The position numbers were made by a program, and so were the translations under genes. A stretch of DNA of 64,000 nt from Pseudomonas sp. PDM16 (lineage in GTDB: Bacteria; Pseudomonadota; Gammaproteobacteria; Pseudomonadales; Pseudomonadaceae). The notes below the pieces were generated by a model. The model was not told the origin of the DNA and made no database searches. It saw nothing but the letters and a program-made list of their open reading frames with translations. The stretch spans positions 1,111,082 through 1,175,081 of the forward strand of contig NZ_JACVAM010000002.1 in the NCBI RefSeq assembly GCF_014851865.1, in the 5' to 3' direction. This document shows, one piece after another, positions 34,094 through 42,372 of this stretch. How positions within the stretch are numbered: the first letter of the stretch is position 1; each line of letters opens with the position of its first letter.

Positions 34094-35055
34094 TGAATAG
34101 CGGCGTTCCCGATCAGGTAACCCAGGAGGCTATCGACTGGCTGCTGCGACTGGAGCAGGTGCCCACTACCGATCCGGCCCATCATGAGTTTGAGCAATGG
34201 TGGCAACGCTCTGCCGAACACCAGGCTGCCTGGGTTCGAGTGAGCACCCTGGTCGACTCCGCACTCACCAACCTCCAGGCTGTGCCCGGTCAAGTTCAGA
34301 TTGCTAGCCGTGCATTGCGCTCTTTGCCAAACCCCTCGCGCCGACAGTTGCTTGGCAAAGGCATGGCGGTATTGTTGGTTGGCACCGGAGCAGCGAGCCT
34401 AATCAACCGAATGACTCCACTGTCAGGGATGCGTGCTGATGTACATACCGCCACGGGCGAGCGTAAAACCCTGGTGCTGGCAGATGGGAGCCGATTGAGC
34501 CTGAATGCCCGCAGCGCAGCCGATATCCACTTCGATGCGCAATACCGCCTAATCGAACTTCGGTTAGGCGAGTTGCAGGTGGAGGTGGCTGATGACCCAA
34601 CTCGCCCGTTAATCGTCGCCACGACCGAAGGGCTCGTACGATCGCTTGGCACGCAATTCATGGTCCGACAGGAAGACGGCCGAAGCTTGGTCTCGGTCCA
34701 ACAGCACAGCGTATTCTTGACCACGAGAAAGGGTACAACTCAGCGGATAGATGCGGGCGAAGCATTCCGCTTTGACATGAGCCACAGCATGGAAGTAGCA
34801 CCGTCTCTGGCCACACGTACGGACTGGATGCATGGACGCATTGAAGTGCGTAACGAGCCACTGGGTCACCTCATAGACGCGCTGCGTCCCTACCGCAGTG
34901 GCCTGCTGCGTATCAGCCCGAAAGCCTCGGAAATTCGTGTTTTCGGCACTTTCCTGGTGGACGATATTGAGCGAACTCTGTCTTTGCTCAGCGAAACACT
35001 CCCCATCCGGATCAATTCTCACGGTCCTTGGTTAACCCAGATCGATGTGAGGTAG
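34093..35055 (+). CDS. FecR-family anti-sigma/signal transducer
   Basis: 320 residues. The cytoplasmic N-terminal DUF4880 segment (about 8-50, with EAIDWLLRLEQVP and FEQWWQRSAEHQAAW) binds the sigma factor. A single weakly hydrophobic membrane helix lies near 95-112 (MAVLLVGTGAASLI). The periplasmic FecR domain (about 120-320) starts with TATGERKTLVLADGSRLSLNARS and senses the receptor's signalling domain. It relays ligand binding from the outer membrane to the sigma factor. First base of ATG is the last base of the sigma stop. Confidence 0.93.
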   Translation: MNSGVPDQVTQEAIDWLLRLEQVPTTDPAHHEFEQWWQRSAEHQAAWVRVSTLVDSALTNLQAVPGQVQIASRALRSLPNPSRRQLLGKGMAVLLVGTGAASLINRMTPLSGMRADVHTATGERKTLVLADGSRLSLNARSAADIHFDAQYRLIELRLGELQVEVADDPTRPLIVATTEGLVRSLGTQFMVRQEDGRSLVSVQQHSVFLTTRKGTTQRIDAGEAFRFDMSHSMEVAPSLATRTDWMHGRIEVRNEPLGHLIDALRPYRSGLLRISPKASEIRVFGTFLVDDIERTLSLLSETLPIRINSHGPWLTQIDVR

Positions 35056-35136
35056 GGACGATTTTGGCCTGACAGTGAGGGGGTTCGGCGTCTCGGGTGT
35101 CCTGACTATGAAAGACAACCCTAACGAGCCCCTTCT

Positions 35137-37554
35137 ATGCCACTCCCATCGATCCGCCTTGGTCTATTGGCTGCTGCAATTGCGCTTAGCAGTCTTACCC
35201 CGTACGCCGCTGCACAGAACGTCCATGCCAGCCAGTCATTCGACATTCCTGCGGCACCACTGGGTGAAACCCTGAGCCGTATTGCCCGGGAAACCGGTAA
35301 CGTGCTGTCGATCTCCCCAGCCTTGATCGAAGGCAAGAGCGCCCAACCGGTGTCTGGGCACATGACCGCACAACAAGCCATGGAGCAAGCGCTGCGGGGA
35401 ACTGGGCTACGCCTCGAAGTTTCCGCGAGTGGTAACTGGAATCTAGTGACAGCAAGCACGGAGAGCGGGCAACTAGAGCTGCCAACTACGTCGATCGTGG
35501 GTATGCAGACCAGTGCGCCAACATTTTCCGTGGGCACTAAGGTTCCTCTGCGTCTACGTGAGGTACCGCAGACGATCAACGTCATCGGCCAGGAGCGAAT
35601 CCAGAAGCAAAATCTCTACACCCTTGAGGACGCACTCGGGAAAGTAGGCGGCGTGACCGTGCAACGCATCGATGCGAGCCGATTGAGCTTCTTCTCTCGC
35701 GGATTCGAGATTACCTCGCTGCAACTCGACGGCACCCCAACCACCATGGACAACCGCGTCTTCCTTTCGCCTGACATGTCTATGTATGAAAGTGCCGAGG
35801 TTGTTAAAGGCCCGGCCGGAAGTTTGAATGGCGCTGGCGGCCCTGGGGGTAGTATCAACCTGATCCGCAAACGCCCTATGTCCACAGCTGCAGTATCGGC
35901 AGAGGTCAGTGCTGGTAGCGAAGACACCTATCGCGGCATGGTCGATGTCACTGGGCCGCTCAACGCTAACGGCAACATTCGCGGGCGCATGGTACTGAGC
36001 GAGCGTCAGCAGGGCTTCTATTACGATGGCAGCGGAAAACGCGAGTCTTCACAGGTCTACGGCATCGTCGATATCGACCTGACTCCTGATACCGTCTGGA
36101 CAATCGGAGCGGCCCACCAAGACACCCATATCCGCGGTGCACAACGCTCGCTACCGGCGTTTCGTTATGTCAATGCCGAAGGTGAGGCGGCGATGTCGTT
36201 GCCAAATGTCTCGCGCAAGAACTTCTACGGCGAAGATTGGAATCGCGACTACTTCTGGAGTACCAGTGTATTCACCGAACTGGAACATCACTTTGGTGAT
36301 GGCTGGACGAGCAAACTGGCAGTGCGTCATGCAGACAATAATTATGATCTGACCCAAGCCTACGCCCGCAATGGTGGCGGCATTGATCCTGCAGACAACC
36401 TAGTTTCTATGAACTCGATCATGTTCGACTATCGAGAGAGGCAGGACGAAGTCGACGCCTATGTCGATGGTCCGTTCCGCTTGCTCGACCGCGAACACAA
36501 ACTGTTGGTTGGCACCAACTACTCACATTCCGAGTTCTCCTCCAACGGCGGCTATTTCTCCAGCTTTCTGGGTGATGTCGATCTTCACGATCCGCGGCCG
36601 GACTTCCCGTACCCCTCATTCCCTGAGGCCGACCGGCTACCTACCAATGTCGCCAACAGCCGGGCTAAAGCTATTTACGGCAATTTACGCCTGAGCCTGG
36701 CCGACCCATTGACCCTGGTTCTGGGGGGGCGAGTCACTTGGCTGGACATGCACCGAAGCCAGCACCAGCCAGAAGCCGGCTCACCTTCTGAGAAAGCCAG
36801 TGATACGGTCAACCGAAAGTTCACGCCGTTCTATGGCCTGATCTATGAGGTTGACGATACTTGGTCCTTGTATGGCAACTATGCCGGCGTGTTCCAGCCA
36901 CAGGCCGTCAGCAACCTAGACATCGACAATCGTATTATCAAGCCCTTGGAGGGTAAGCAGCACGAGCTGGGTATCAAGGGCGAATTCCTCGACGGCGCGG
37001 TAAACGCTACGCTGGCTGCGTTCCAAATCGAAGAGGAGAATCGGGCAATCCCTGATTTGAACGATCCGAACTCGCGGGCTGTGACTGCGGGCGGTAAAGC
37101 ACGCAGCAGAGGGTTCGAAGCTGAAGTAAGCGGTCAGATGACCGAGGATTGGTTCCTCAGCGCCAATTTCACTCATACTTACAAGCGCTACGACAGCCCG
37201 AACGAGCAAGTGCAAACCTATTTGCCGAAGAACATGCTGCGCGTGTGGACGCTCTACAAGTTGCCGGGAGTACTGGAAAACTGGAACGTTCAAGCAGGGG
37301 TGAGCGCCGTCAGCGAGAACTACAACAAGCTCAACGTACCTTCGATTGACATGAACGGTACCAAGTTGCGCCAAAGCGGATATGCCTTGTACGACGTGGG
37401 TGTTGGCTATCAAATTACCGAAGAGCTGTCAGCCGATCTGCTGGGTACCAACCTAGGTAACAAAAAGTACTTCCAGCGCATCAATACATTCCAGGATGGC
37501 AACATCTACGGCGATCCGCGGGCGGTATCACTGACGCTACGTGCAAAGTTCTAA
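35137..37554 (+). CDS. TonB-dependent siderophore receptor with signalling domain
   Basis: 805 residues. Signal peptide about 1-27 (ends YAAAQ). An STN (secretin/TonB N-terminal) signalling domain at about 30-105 (FDIPAAPLGETLSRIARETGN…) makes it a transducer-type receptor. The plug (about 125-235) has LREVPQTINVIGQERI and VVKGPAGSLNGAGGPGGSINLIRKRP, and the 22-strand barrel ends in the canonical RAKF. It takes up a ferric siderophore of the hydroxamate/FpvA-FhuE class; the exact ligand is not predictable. Preceded by its own sigma and FecR genes, so regulation is self-contained on the island. Confidence 0.93.
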   Translation: MPLPSIRLGLLAAAIALSSLTPYAAAQNVHASQSFDIPAAPLGETLSRIARETGNVLSISPALIEGKSAQPVSGHMTAQQAMEQALRGTGLRLEVSASGNWNLVTASTESGQLELPTTSIVGMQTSAPTFSVGTKVPLRLREVPQTINVIGQERIQKQNLYTLEDALGKVGGVTVQRIDASRLSFFSRGFEITSLQLDGTPTTMDNRVFLSPDMSMYESAEVVKGPAGSLNGAGGPGGSINLIRKRPMSTAAVSAEVSAGSEDTYRGMVDVTGPLNANGNIRGRMVLSERQQGFYYDGSGKRESSQVYGIVDIDLTPDTVWTIGAAHQDTHIRGAQRSLPAFRYVNAEGEAAMSLPNVSRKNFYGEDWNRDYFWSTSVFTELEHHFGDGWTSKLAVRHADNNYDLTQAYARNGGGIDPADNLVSMNSIMFDYRERQDEVDAYVDGPFRLLDREHKLLVGTNYSHSEFSSNGGYFSSFLGDVDLHDPRPDFPYPSFPEADRLPTNVANSRAKAIYGNLRLSLADPLTLVLGGRVTWLDMHRSQHQPEAGSPSEKASDTVNRKFTPFYGLIYEVDDTWSLYGNYAGVFQPQAVSNLDIDNRIIKPLEGKQHELGIKGEFLDGAVNATLAAFQIEEENRAIPDLNDPNSRAVTAGGKARSRGFEAEVSGQMTEDWFLSANFTHTYKRYDSPNEQVQTYLPKNMLRVWTLYKLPGVLENWNVQAGVSAVSENYNKLNVPSIDMNGTKLRQSGYALYDVGVGYQITEELSADLLGTNLGNKKYFQRINTFQDGNIYGDPRAVSLTLRAKF

Positions 37555-37867
37555 CAAACTATGAATCGTTAGCCGCCGAGCAGAGCTAGCCTCTTTTGGG
37601 CTAAGAGCACACCTTGCACAACCGCTTGCTCTTGCTCGAAAGAGGATGCCTCTAGGGGCCGCTTCTGGCCGGCAGCTGCCTCTCGTGGACAATAGCCACC
37701 GGTTAGAAGAGAAACCGGATGTGCAATAGTTGAATAAGCATATGCGGTAGTTGCTCCACTACCATGGGGATTCTGCACGACAGCTTACGTACAAACCTTC
37801 GCTGCCATAGAGTGTTGAGATATGAGCAAAAAAAGAAGCTCAGAATACTGAGCCTCTTTGGTGGTGG
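37555..37867. other. Intergenic region with terminator
   Basis: 313 bases between the receptor gene and a convergent lipoprotein gene. A short leftward frame (37569-37778) has no support. Carries the hairpin at 37828-37858. Confidence 0.5.
37828..37858. terminator. Terminator of the leftward lipoprotein gene
   Basis: GCTCAG-AATA-CTGAGC stem with A-run on the left (T-run for the minus transcript) and CTCTTT on the right. Confidence 0.7.
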
Positions 37868-38380
37868 CTACTTGATCACGCCGTTGTAGATTACTGTAGC
37901 CGCGCCATCTTTCTTGATCGTTAGCTTGTTCCCTTCTGCAAGGCTATCTAGGGCCTCTGCACAGCCATCGATTCCGGTTGCCCCATCGACATACTCATTC
38001 TTCGTATCGAAACTAATGGCGTAGGTAGTCGCTGGGCAGCTTCGGCCGTTTTCGCCAGTAGATACGATAAGCACGTATCTATCCGGTCCAAACGAGTAAA
38101 CCTTGTTTATTACAATGTACCCCATCAGATCAGGGTGGTCGGTCACAGCCTCCATGAGATTCATTGTTCCACTGCGTGCCTGATAGCCAAGAAGGTTCGT
38201 TGTATCCAGGCGAATAATAGAGAATGGTCCTGCCTCGTTGCCCGAGACGAATATCGGTACATATGAAGTCATTGGCGCGGCTGGGGCCTCGATCTTGCCA
38301 GGCTCTTTGGGTGTGTTTTCTTGGTTGCAACCCGCTAGTAATATTAATATGCAGGCGGTAATGGATAGTAGCTTTTTCAT
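37868..38380 (-). CDS. Hypothetical lipoprotein
   Basis: 170 residues with a lipoprotein signal (MKKLLSITACILILLAGC; Cys18 lipidated). The mature part is beta-rich with two further Cys (SCPATTY and DGCAEAL) that could form a disulfide. An N-terminal Pro-rich linker (NTPKEPGKIEAPAAP) keeps the domain away from the membrane. No family recognised. The GC is lower than in the core, as with its next neighbours (38513 to 39925), which together form a leftward run of small membrane and lipoproteins. Confidence 0.7.
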   Translation of the reverse strand: MKKLLSITACILILLAGCNQENTPKEPGKIEAPAAPMTSYVPIFVSGNEAGPFSIIRLDTTNLLGYQARSGTMNLMEAVTDHPDLMGYIVINKVYSFGPDRYVLIVSTGENGRSCPATTYAISFDTKNEYVDGATGIDGCAEALDSLAEGNKLTIKKDGAATVIYNGVIK

Positions 38381-38512
38381 TGGGGATGGCTCTGGTTTAT
38401 TGGTTGGCGATGCTGTAAGGCAGGAGCTTCTCTGTTTGGATATGGCGCTCGTTTATATTTTGGCGGTCGGCAAAAAGTCGGGCTTCGAAGCTCCAGTGTG
38501 ATAATTATTTAT

Positions 38513-39163
38513 TTAGTTGGAAGGGCCCCCTAGCGCTTCCTCAACGCTTTGTGGTGACCATTCTCTATTGGGGCTGTCTACTACAGTAGCGCTATCCGTT
38601 CCTATGTTGGTGATGATCATGAAAGCGAAGCAGATCATCCAGGTTATGAAATAGGCTAGATTGTGCTGCAGGATCCGCGTTCTTTGATAAATGTAGACGG
38701 GTGCGAGCCAAATCCACACTTTGAATCGGTCAGTGTTGATTCCGGCTTTTTGTAGGCGATTCTCATCCCAGACGGACAAGAGAATGTGAAGTCCGATGGT
38801 TATGTAGATGAAGTGTCCGCTGTCAACCGCTCTGAGCACGCGGTTCTCGTTACCGTTGTAGACGAACCCTGCCACGAAACATTCCAGGAAATAACCAAGT
38901 ATTGGAGCAAAGGCCAGTACCCAGATAACAGCGTTGCTGATGTGCTTGCCGGTGAGTGGGGGTGGCGATATCGACTCAAGGTGATTCCGGAGCGAGGTTT
39001 CCTCCAATTTCACCCAGCCGCTAAATCCCTTCTGCCAAACAAGACTGCCATACCCGAGTCTCTTTGACTGAATCATCGAAATTATCGTAGCTTCATCGAT
39101 GCCGCCTAAGCGCTCTCCTTTTTCCTCGTAGAACCATTTGTTCTCTGTGGATGTTTCGGACAT
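38513..39163 (-). CDS. GYF_2-domain membrane protein
   Basis: 216 residues. The N-terminal GYF_2 domain (about 8-60) shows KWFYEEKGERLGGIDEATI…LVWQKGFSGWVKLEET, a proline-rich-peptide-binding fold often fused to membrane parts. Three or four hydrophobic helices follow (about 75-98, 115-130, 145-160 and 170-187). Found in hypothetical bacterial inner-membrane proteins; function unknown. Same strand as the adjacent lipoproteins, with 132 bases to the next gene downstream. Confidence 0.75.
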   Translation of the reverse strand: MSETSTENKWFYEEKGERLGGIDEATIISMIQSKRLGYGSLVWQKGFSGWVKLEETSLRNHLESISPPPLTGKHISNAVIWVLAFAPILGYFLECFVAGFVYNGNENRVLRAVDSGHFIYITIGLHILLSVWDENRLQKAGINTDRFKVWIWLAPVYIYQRTRILQHNLAYFITWMICFAFMIITNIGTDSATVVDSPNREWSPQSVEEALGGPSN

Positions 39164-39288
39164 GTCTTTAGATTCCAGTGTCAGTCAGGAGCCAGCCAAA
39201 CCTAATTGGCTATCTGCTGTTTTTTGAGCAATTGTCGGATGGTTTAAAGTGGAGTGTTCGCAGCTCGGCAGATTGATTGTCCGCAGGA

Positions 39289-39552
39289 CTATTCACTCCT
39301 GCATTCGAGTGCGAACTTCAAGGCGTCTTTAATGACGCGCTGATCGGGCGGGTATGCCCGGTTCATTTGTTGCAGTTCTGCAGTGGTATAAACATCTTGC
39401 AGCTTTTCAAAGACGCAAGAGCATGTTGATTTAGGCGCTCCTCCTTGTACGCATCCGGCAAGAAACTCGCCGCGCACTTTAGAGTTTTCATCGGAGCAAG
39501 CTGCAAGAACGAGCGATAGAGAGATGACGAGAAAGGCAGATTTTGATTTCAC
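39289..39552 (-). CDS. Small hypothetical lipoprotein
   Basis: 87 residues if begun at GTG 39552 (an upstream Met in frame gives 103 residues but breaks the signal peptide). Lipobox LAAC after KSKSAFLVISLSLV. The mature part has four Cys (LAGC, STCSCVF, LECRSE) and an EKLQDVYTTAELQQMNRAYP helix. Lies immediately downstream of the next membrane protein (10-base gap), so they are probably cotranscribed. Confidence 0.7.
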   Translation of the reverse strand: MKSKSAFLVISLSLVLAACSDENSKVRGEFLAGCVQGGAPKSTCSCVFEKLQDVYTTAELQQMNRAYPPDQRVIKDALKFALECRSE

Positions 39553-39562
39553 TGTAATTCCC

Positions 39563-39925
39563 TTAACGAAGAACCAAAGAGCAGCCCAAGGCGACGCCAA
39601 TGATCAGGCCGATAACTTGTGGGCCTAACAGCCAAAAGAGCTTTAGCCAGATGAGGTGCAAGGCGCCGCCAGTGGTGTAGACCGCATCAGGTTGGGCGAA
39701 CCGGCGTATGGCATCGCCTATCAGCGCGCCGACTAAACCCAGTACGGCTCCAGCCACTGCTGCGATCACCTTCAGGAAGATTCCCGCGCCGAGCACCATG
39801 GCAGAGTGGTTGAAGGTGACCATCAGGATCGACATGACAATCGCGGCAATACCCCAGCCAACAACTGCTGGGGCGAAGGGTGGAACTGGGGATGTGGCGT
39901 TAACCGTGTCGTTGTTTTCTTCCAT
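39563..39925 (-). CDS. Small membrane protein
   Basis: 120 residues from ATG 39925; a longer frame from 40075 lacks coding character at its start. Three hydrophobic helices (about 22-40, 47-72 and 95-117) with Gly/Ala-rich VIAAVAGAVLGLVGALIGDAIRRF in the middle, a glycine-zipper-like segment. Inner membrane by inference. Function unknown. Co-oriented with the lipoprotein gene at 39289. Confidence 0.65.
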   Translation of the reverse strand: MEENNDTVNATSPVPPFAPAVVGWGIAAIVMSILMVTFNHSAMVLGAGIFLKVIAAVAGAVLGLVGALIGDAIRRFAQPDAVYTTGGALHLIWLKLFWLLGPQVIGLIIGVALGCSLVLR

Positions 39926-40072
39926 GTGGAATACCTGTCGAGACGTGTTGAAGGCCCCGGATAGATGCCGGGGTCTTGTGCTTAAGAGGAGGTGGTACTG
40001 GGAGGGAGGCAGCGGGGCACTGGACGATTCCTTATCCGAACTACTTGGGAGGTTGAGTTTTCTTCTGAAAAA

Positions 40073-40087
40073 CAACCTTTAAGGTTG
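40073..40087. promoter_or_regulatory. Operator-like palindrome 1 of the XRE gene
   Basis: CAACCTTTAAGGTTG, perfect 7-bp arms around a single base, 74 bases before the XRE start. Confidence 0.5.
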
Positions 40088-40128
40088 ATATTCATCTTGT
40101 GACGCACTTCATGTCAACAGGTCGATGC

Positions 40129-40145
40129 TCAACCATCTGGGTTGA
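40129..40145. promoter_or_regulatory. Operator-like palindrome 2 of the XRE gene
   Basis: TCAACC-ATCTG-GGTTGA. Shares the CAACC/GGTTG half-sites with palindrome 1 and lies 16 bases before the start codon. Confidence 0.5.
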
Positions 40146-40160
40146 TCGGTTGGAGACATC

Positions 40161-40508
40161 ATGTCCGTTGCAAACCAGAAGACTTTGTCGGAGGCAGTAG
40201 GGCGAGCGATCGCCAGACAGCGCCAGCGCAGCAAGCTGACTCAGGAGGAGGTGGCTGCTCGCCTCGGTGTGGGTAATGAGGCGGTGTCCCGCATCGAGCG
40301 TGGCGTCGTCATGCCCAACATCGAGCGCCTGGTGCAGTTGGCCGAGATCTTCGATTGCGAGACCGCGGACCTGCTGACGGGAGGCAGCTCCCGCCCTGAG
40401 GACCAGGCACGCAGGCTGTACGATTTGCTCTCCACGCTCAGTACCGAAGATCGCGCACTCGTAGTCGATATGATGGAGCGTCTGGTCGAAAGGCTCGGAC
40501 GCGCCTGA
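40161..40508 (+). CDS. XRE-family transcriptional regulator
   Basis: 115 residues with a complete helix-turn-helix (about 10-70): AIARQRQRSKLTQEEVAARLGVGNEAVSRIERGVVMPNIERLVQLAEIF. The C-terminal helix pair (RLYDLLSTLSTEDRALVVDMMERL) likely dimerises. Two inverted repeats with CAACC/GGTTG half-sites stand before it, suggesting autoregulation. It is convergent with the leftward recombination module and could control it, but no shared operator was seen there. Confidence 0.88.
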   Translation: MSVANQKTLSEAVGRAIARQRQRSKLTQEEVAARLGVGNEAVSRIERGVVMPNIERLVQLAEIFDCETADLLTGGSSRPEDQARRLYDLLSTLSTEDRALVVDMMERLVERLGRA

Positions 40509-40513
40509 TCGAT

Positions 40514-40810
40514 TTACGACGGTGGCTTTTCCTCGGCGCTGCCGAATAGCGCCCCACACTCCAAGCACACGTACCCGAACCTGGAGAGGTGAGCTTTCGT
40601 CACCCGCTCCGCGTTTCGAAGCGCCTCGGGATAGGCAGGTGCGATACCTGCCGCCGCACCCAGAAGCCAGATCAGGCCTCGTCTTGTTTCGTTAGTGTTC
40701 TGTGCGGCTTTCAGCGCGCTGTTGGCCAGCCCAATCAGCAGAAAAATGCCAACGGCAGCCTGCCGGTTCAGGATGACAGGGGAATCGCAGATCAAGCATT
40801 GCTTGCTCAT
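40514..40810 (-). CDS. Zn-ribbon membrane protein
   Basis: 98 residues from ATG 40810 (GGAG ribosome site). The N-terminal CLIC and the C-terminal CLEC pairs (MSKQCLICDSP and YVCLECGALFG) would form one zinc site. A hydrophobic segment (AVGIFLLIGLANSAL, about 18-33) and another (GLIWLLGAAAGIAPAY) lie between. Part of the leftward ICE-like gene block with radC. Function unknown. Confidence 0.65.
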   Translation of the reverse strand: MSKQCLICDSPVILNRQAAVGIFLLIGLANSALKAAQNTNETRRGLIWLLGAAAGIAPAYPEALRNAERVTKAHLSRFGYVCLECGALFGSAEEKPPS

Positions 40811-40850
40811 GGTGGTAACTCCTAGAGGTTTGGTAGAGGGGGAGCAGGGG

Positions 40851-41348
40851 CTATAGGTGCCCCTGCTCAGCCAGCGACACGCAGCCATCACGCCCCACCA
40901 CGACGTGGTCCAGCGTTCTTACCCCAACCAGATCCAGCGCAGCCTTGAGCTTGGTGGTGAGGTTTCTGTCCGCCTGGCTCGGCTCCGGATCACCGGAAGG
41001 GTGGTTGTGCACCAGGATCAGGGCAGCAGCGTTGTGCTCCAGGCAGACCTTCACCACTTCCCGGGGATACACGCTTGCCCCATCCAGCGTGCCGCGAAAC
41101 AGCTCGTGAAAGGCGATGACGCGGTGCTTGCTGTCGAGCATGAGCAGGGCAAACACCTCGTGCTCGTAGTGCTCCAGCAGCGTCTGCAGATGCGTGAAGA
41201 CTTCAGCCGGTGAGGTGAGTGCTCGACCTTTGCGCAGACGCAGATTCGCTAACTGTTTGGCCATCAGCAGGATGTCGGCTTCGGTGACAGGGGAGTCGAC
41301 GAGGTACGTACCGGTGGCTTCACCGGCTTTCAGCTTGTGCAGTCTCAT
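40851..41348 (-). CDS. radC: RadC-family JAB-domain protein
   Basis: 165 residues, the short mobile-element RadC type (YeeS/CbtA-region class). The JAB/MPN metalloprotease-like motif is complete: an upstream Glu (ELFRGTLDGASVYPREVVKVCLEHNA) and HNHPSGDPEPSQAD (about residues 114-127). DNA-repair function is doubtful for the family; on mobile elements it accompanies recombination genes. Its start overlaps the end of the next gene by 29 bases, so it is in one operon with the RDF-like gene. Confidence 0.88.
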   Translation of the reverse strand: MRLHKLKAGEATGTYLVDSPVTEADILLMAKQLANLRLRKGRALTSPAEVFTHLQTLLEHYEHEVFALLMLDSKHRVIAFHELFRGTLDGASVYPREVVKVCLEHNAAALILVHNHPSGDPEPSQADRNLTTKLKAALDLVGVRTLDHVVVGRDGCVSLAEQGHL

Positions 41349-42255
41349 GATCGCCTCCAGAGGCCGGTGGTTGAGTATTGGATTGAGCCTCCAGCTTCTC
41401 GGCGAGCTTGTGGCTCACCGGGATTCGGGTTGGCTTGGGCGACGATGGGGTGGTGGTGCTGTCATTGGGAAAGAACTCCTCGACGACGGCGCGACCTTCC
41501 TCCTCACTGTCTTCGAAGGCGCCATTGGCAAACCCCAGACGTGCTGCCTCATCCAGTGACGCTTGATCGAAGCCGGCCGCCTGCCGGAGTTCGTCCAACT
41601 GCCTGGCTGCCAACAGCGCTTCCTCCACACCCCCACGCAGCGTGATATCGACGTAGAAGATGGGCGTGCCATGGCTCTGGCGAGTGGACTTGCCACGCAG
41701 GCGCAGTTCCAGGGGCAGACAGGCCAACCGGTTACCCGAGATAGCCTGCAGGTAATGCAGCCGAGCGGTGAGGGTGCGGATGCTGTTAAAACCCGTGGTG
41801 CGGAACACGAAGCTGCCCAGGGCATCCTCATCGCCGATGACGACATTCAGTCGCCCATAGGGCTTGCAGGCACCACCTTGGGCGAGCGAGCAGCCATCCG
41901 GCGAAGGGCAGGGCAGTGACTCAATGCCATCGCTACTGCGGCGCTTGCAGGTCTCGCCATTACCGACACAGACAGGACGTCCGGTCTGGCGATCGAACAA
42001 ACTGTACTCGGCCCGGAAGTTGAGCTCCGGCTCGTTGAACAGCAACCGAATCGGGATACAGCGCAGCTTGTCCTCAGGTGCTTTACGCAACTCTTCATTG
42101 AGTGGGTGCAGCAACCAGCCATCCTTACCCTGAACCTGGGAGGTGATGGTGAACTGGTCATCCTTCTCCGGCAGACGCCGGCCTTGCTTCTCGACAACCT
42201 TGCCGATGGAAATCCGCCCGAGCACGGGCGGTGTGATCGCCAGGCCTCTCAGCAT
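41320..42255 (-). CDS. Gp3-like recombination directionality factor/metal-binding protein
   Basis: 311 residues. The N-terminal start (MLRGLAITPPVLGRISIGKVVEK) and a middle zinc-type cluster (CVGNGETCKRR…LPCPSPDGCSLAQGGACKPYG, with C residues at about 95, 102, 115, 121 and 128) fit proteins annotated as recombination directionality factor-like or 'hydrolase or metal-binding'. The phage Gp3 relatives switch serine integrases to excision, but here the integrase is of the tyrosine type, so the role is uncertain. The Ser/Pro-rich C-terminus is probably disordered. Confidence 0.65.
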   Translation of the reverse strand: MLRGLAITPPVLGRISIGKVVEKQGRRLPEKDDQFTITSQVQGKDGWLLHPLNEELRKAPEDKLRCIPIRLLFNEPELNFRAEYSLFDRQTGRPVCVGNGETCKRRSSDGIESLPCPSPDGCSLAQGGACKPYGRLNVVIGDEDALGSFVFRTTGFNSIRTLTARLHYLQAISGNRLACLPLELRLRGKSTRQSHGTPIFYVDITLRGGVEEALLAARQLDELRQAAGFDQASLDEAARLGFANGAFEDSEEEGRAVVEEFFPNDSTTTPSSPKPTRIPVSHKLAEKLEAQSNTQPPASGGDHETAQAESR

Positions 42256-42372
42256 GGTGGTTCTCCTGAATGAAAAAGGGCCACCCAGGCAGCAGGACTG
42301 CCCGGATGGCCAAGGGGGAAATGTCGAAGGGGGAAACGAGAGAGAAGCGAGTGACTCGCCAACGCCTACCGA

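Noticed and set aside
37569..37778. 69-codon minus frame between receptor and lipoprotein genes
   Set aside because: Lacks ribosome site and family; overlaps no conserved feature.
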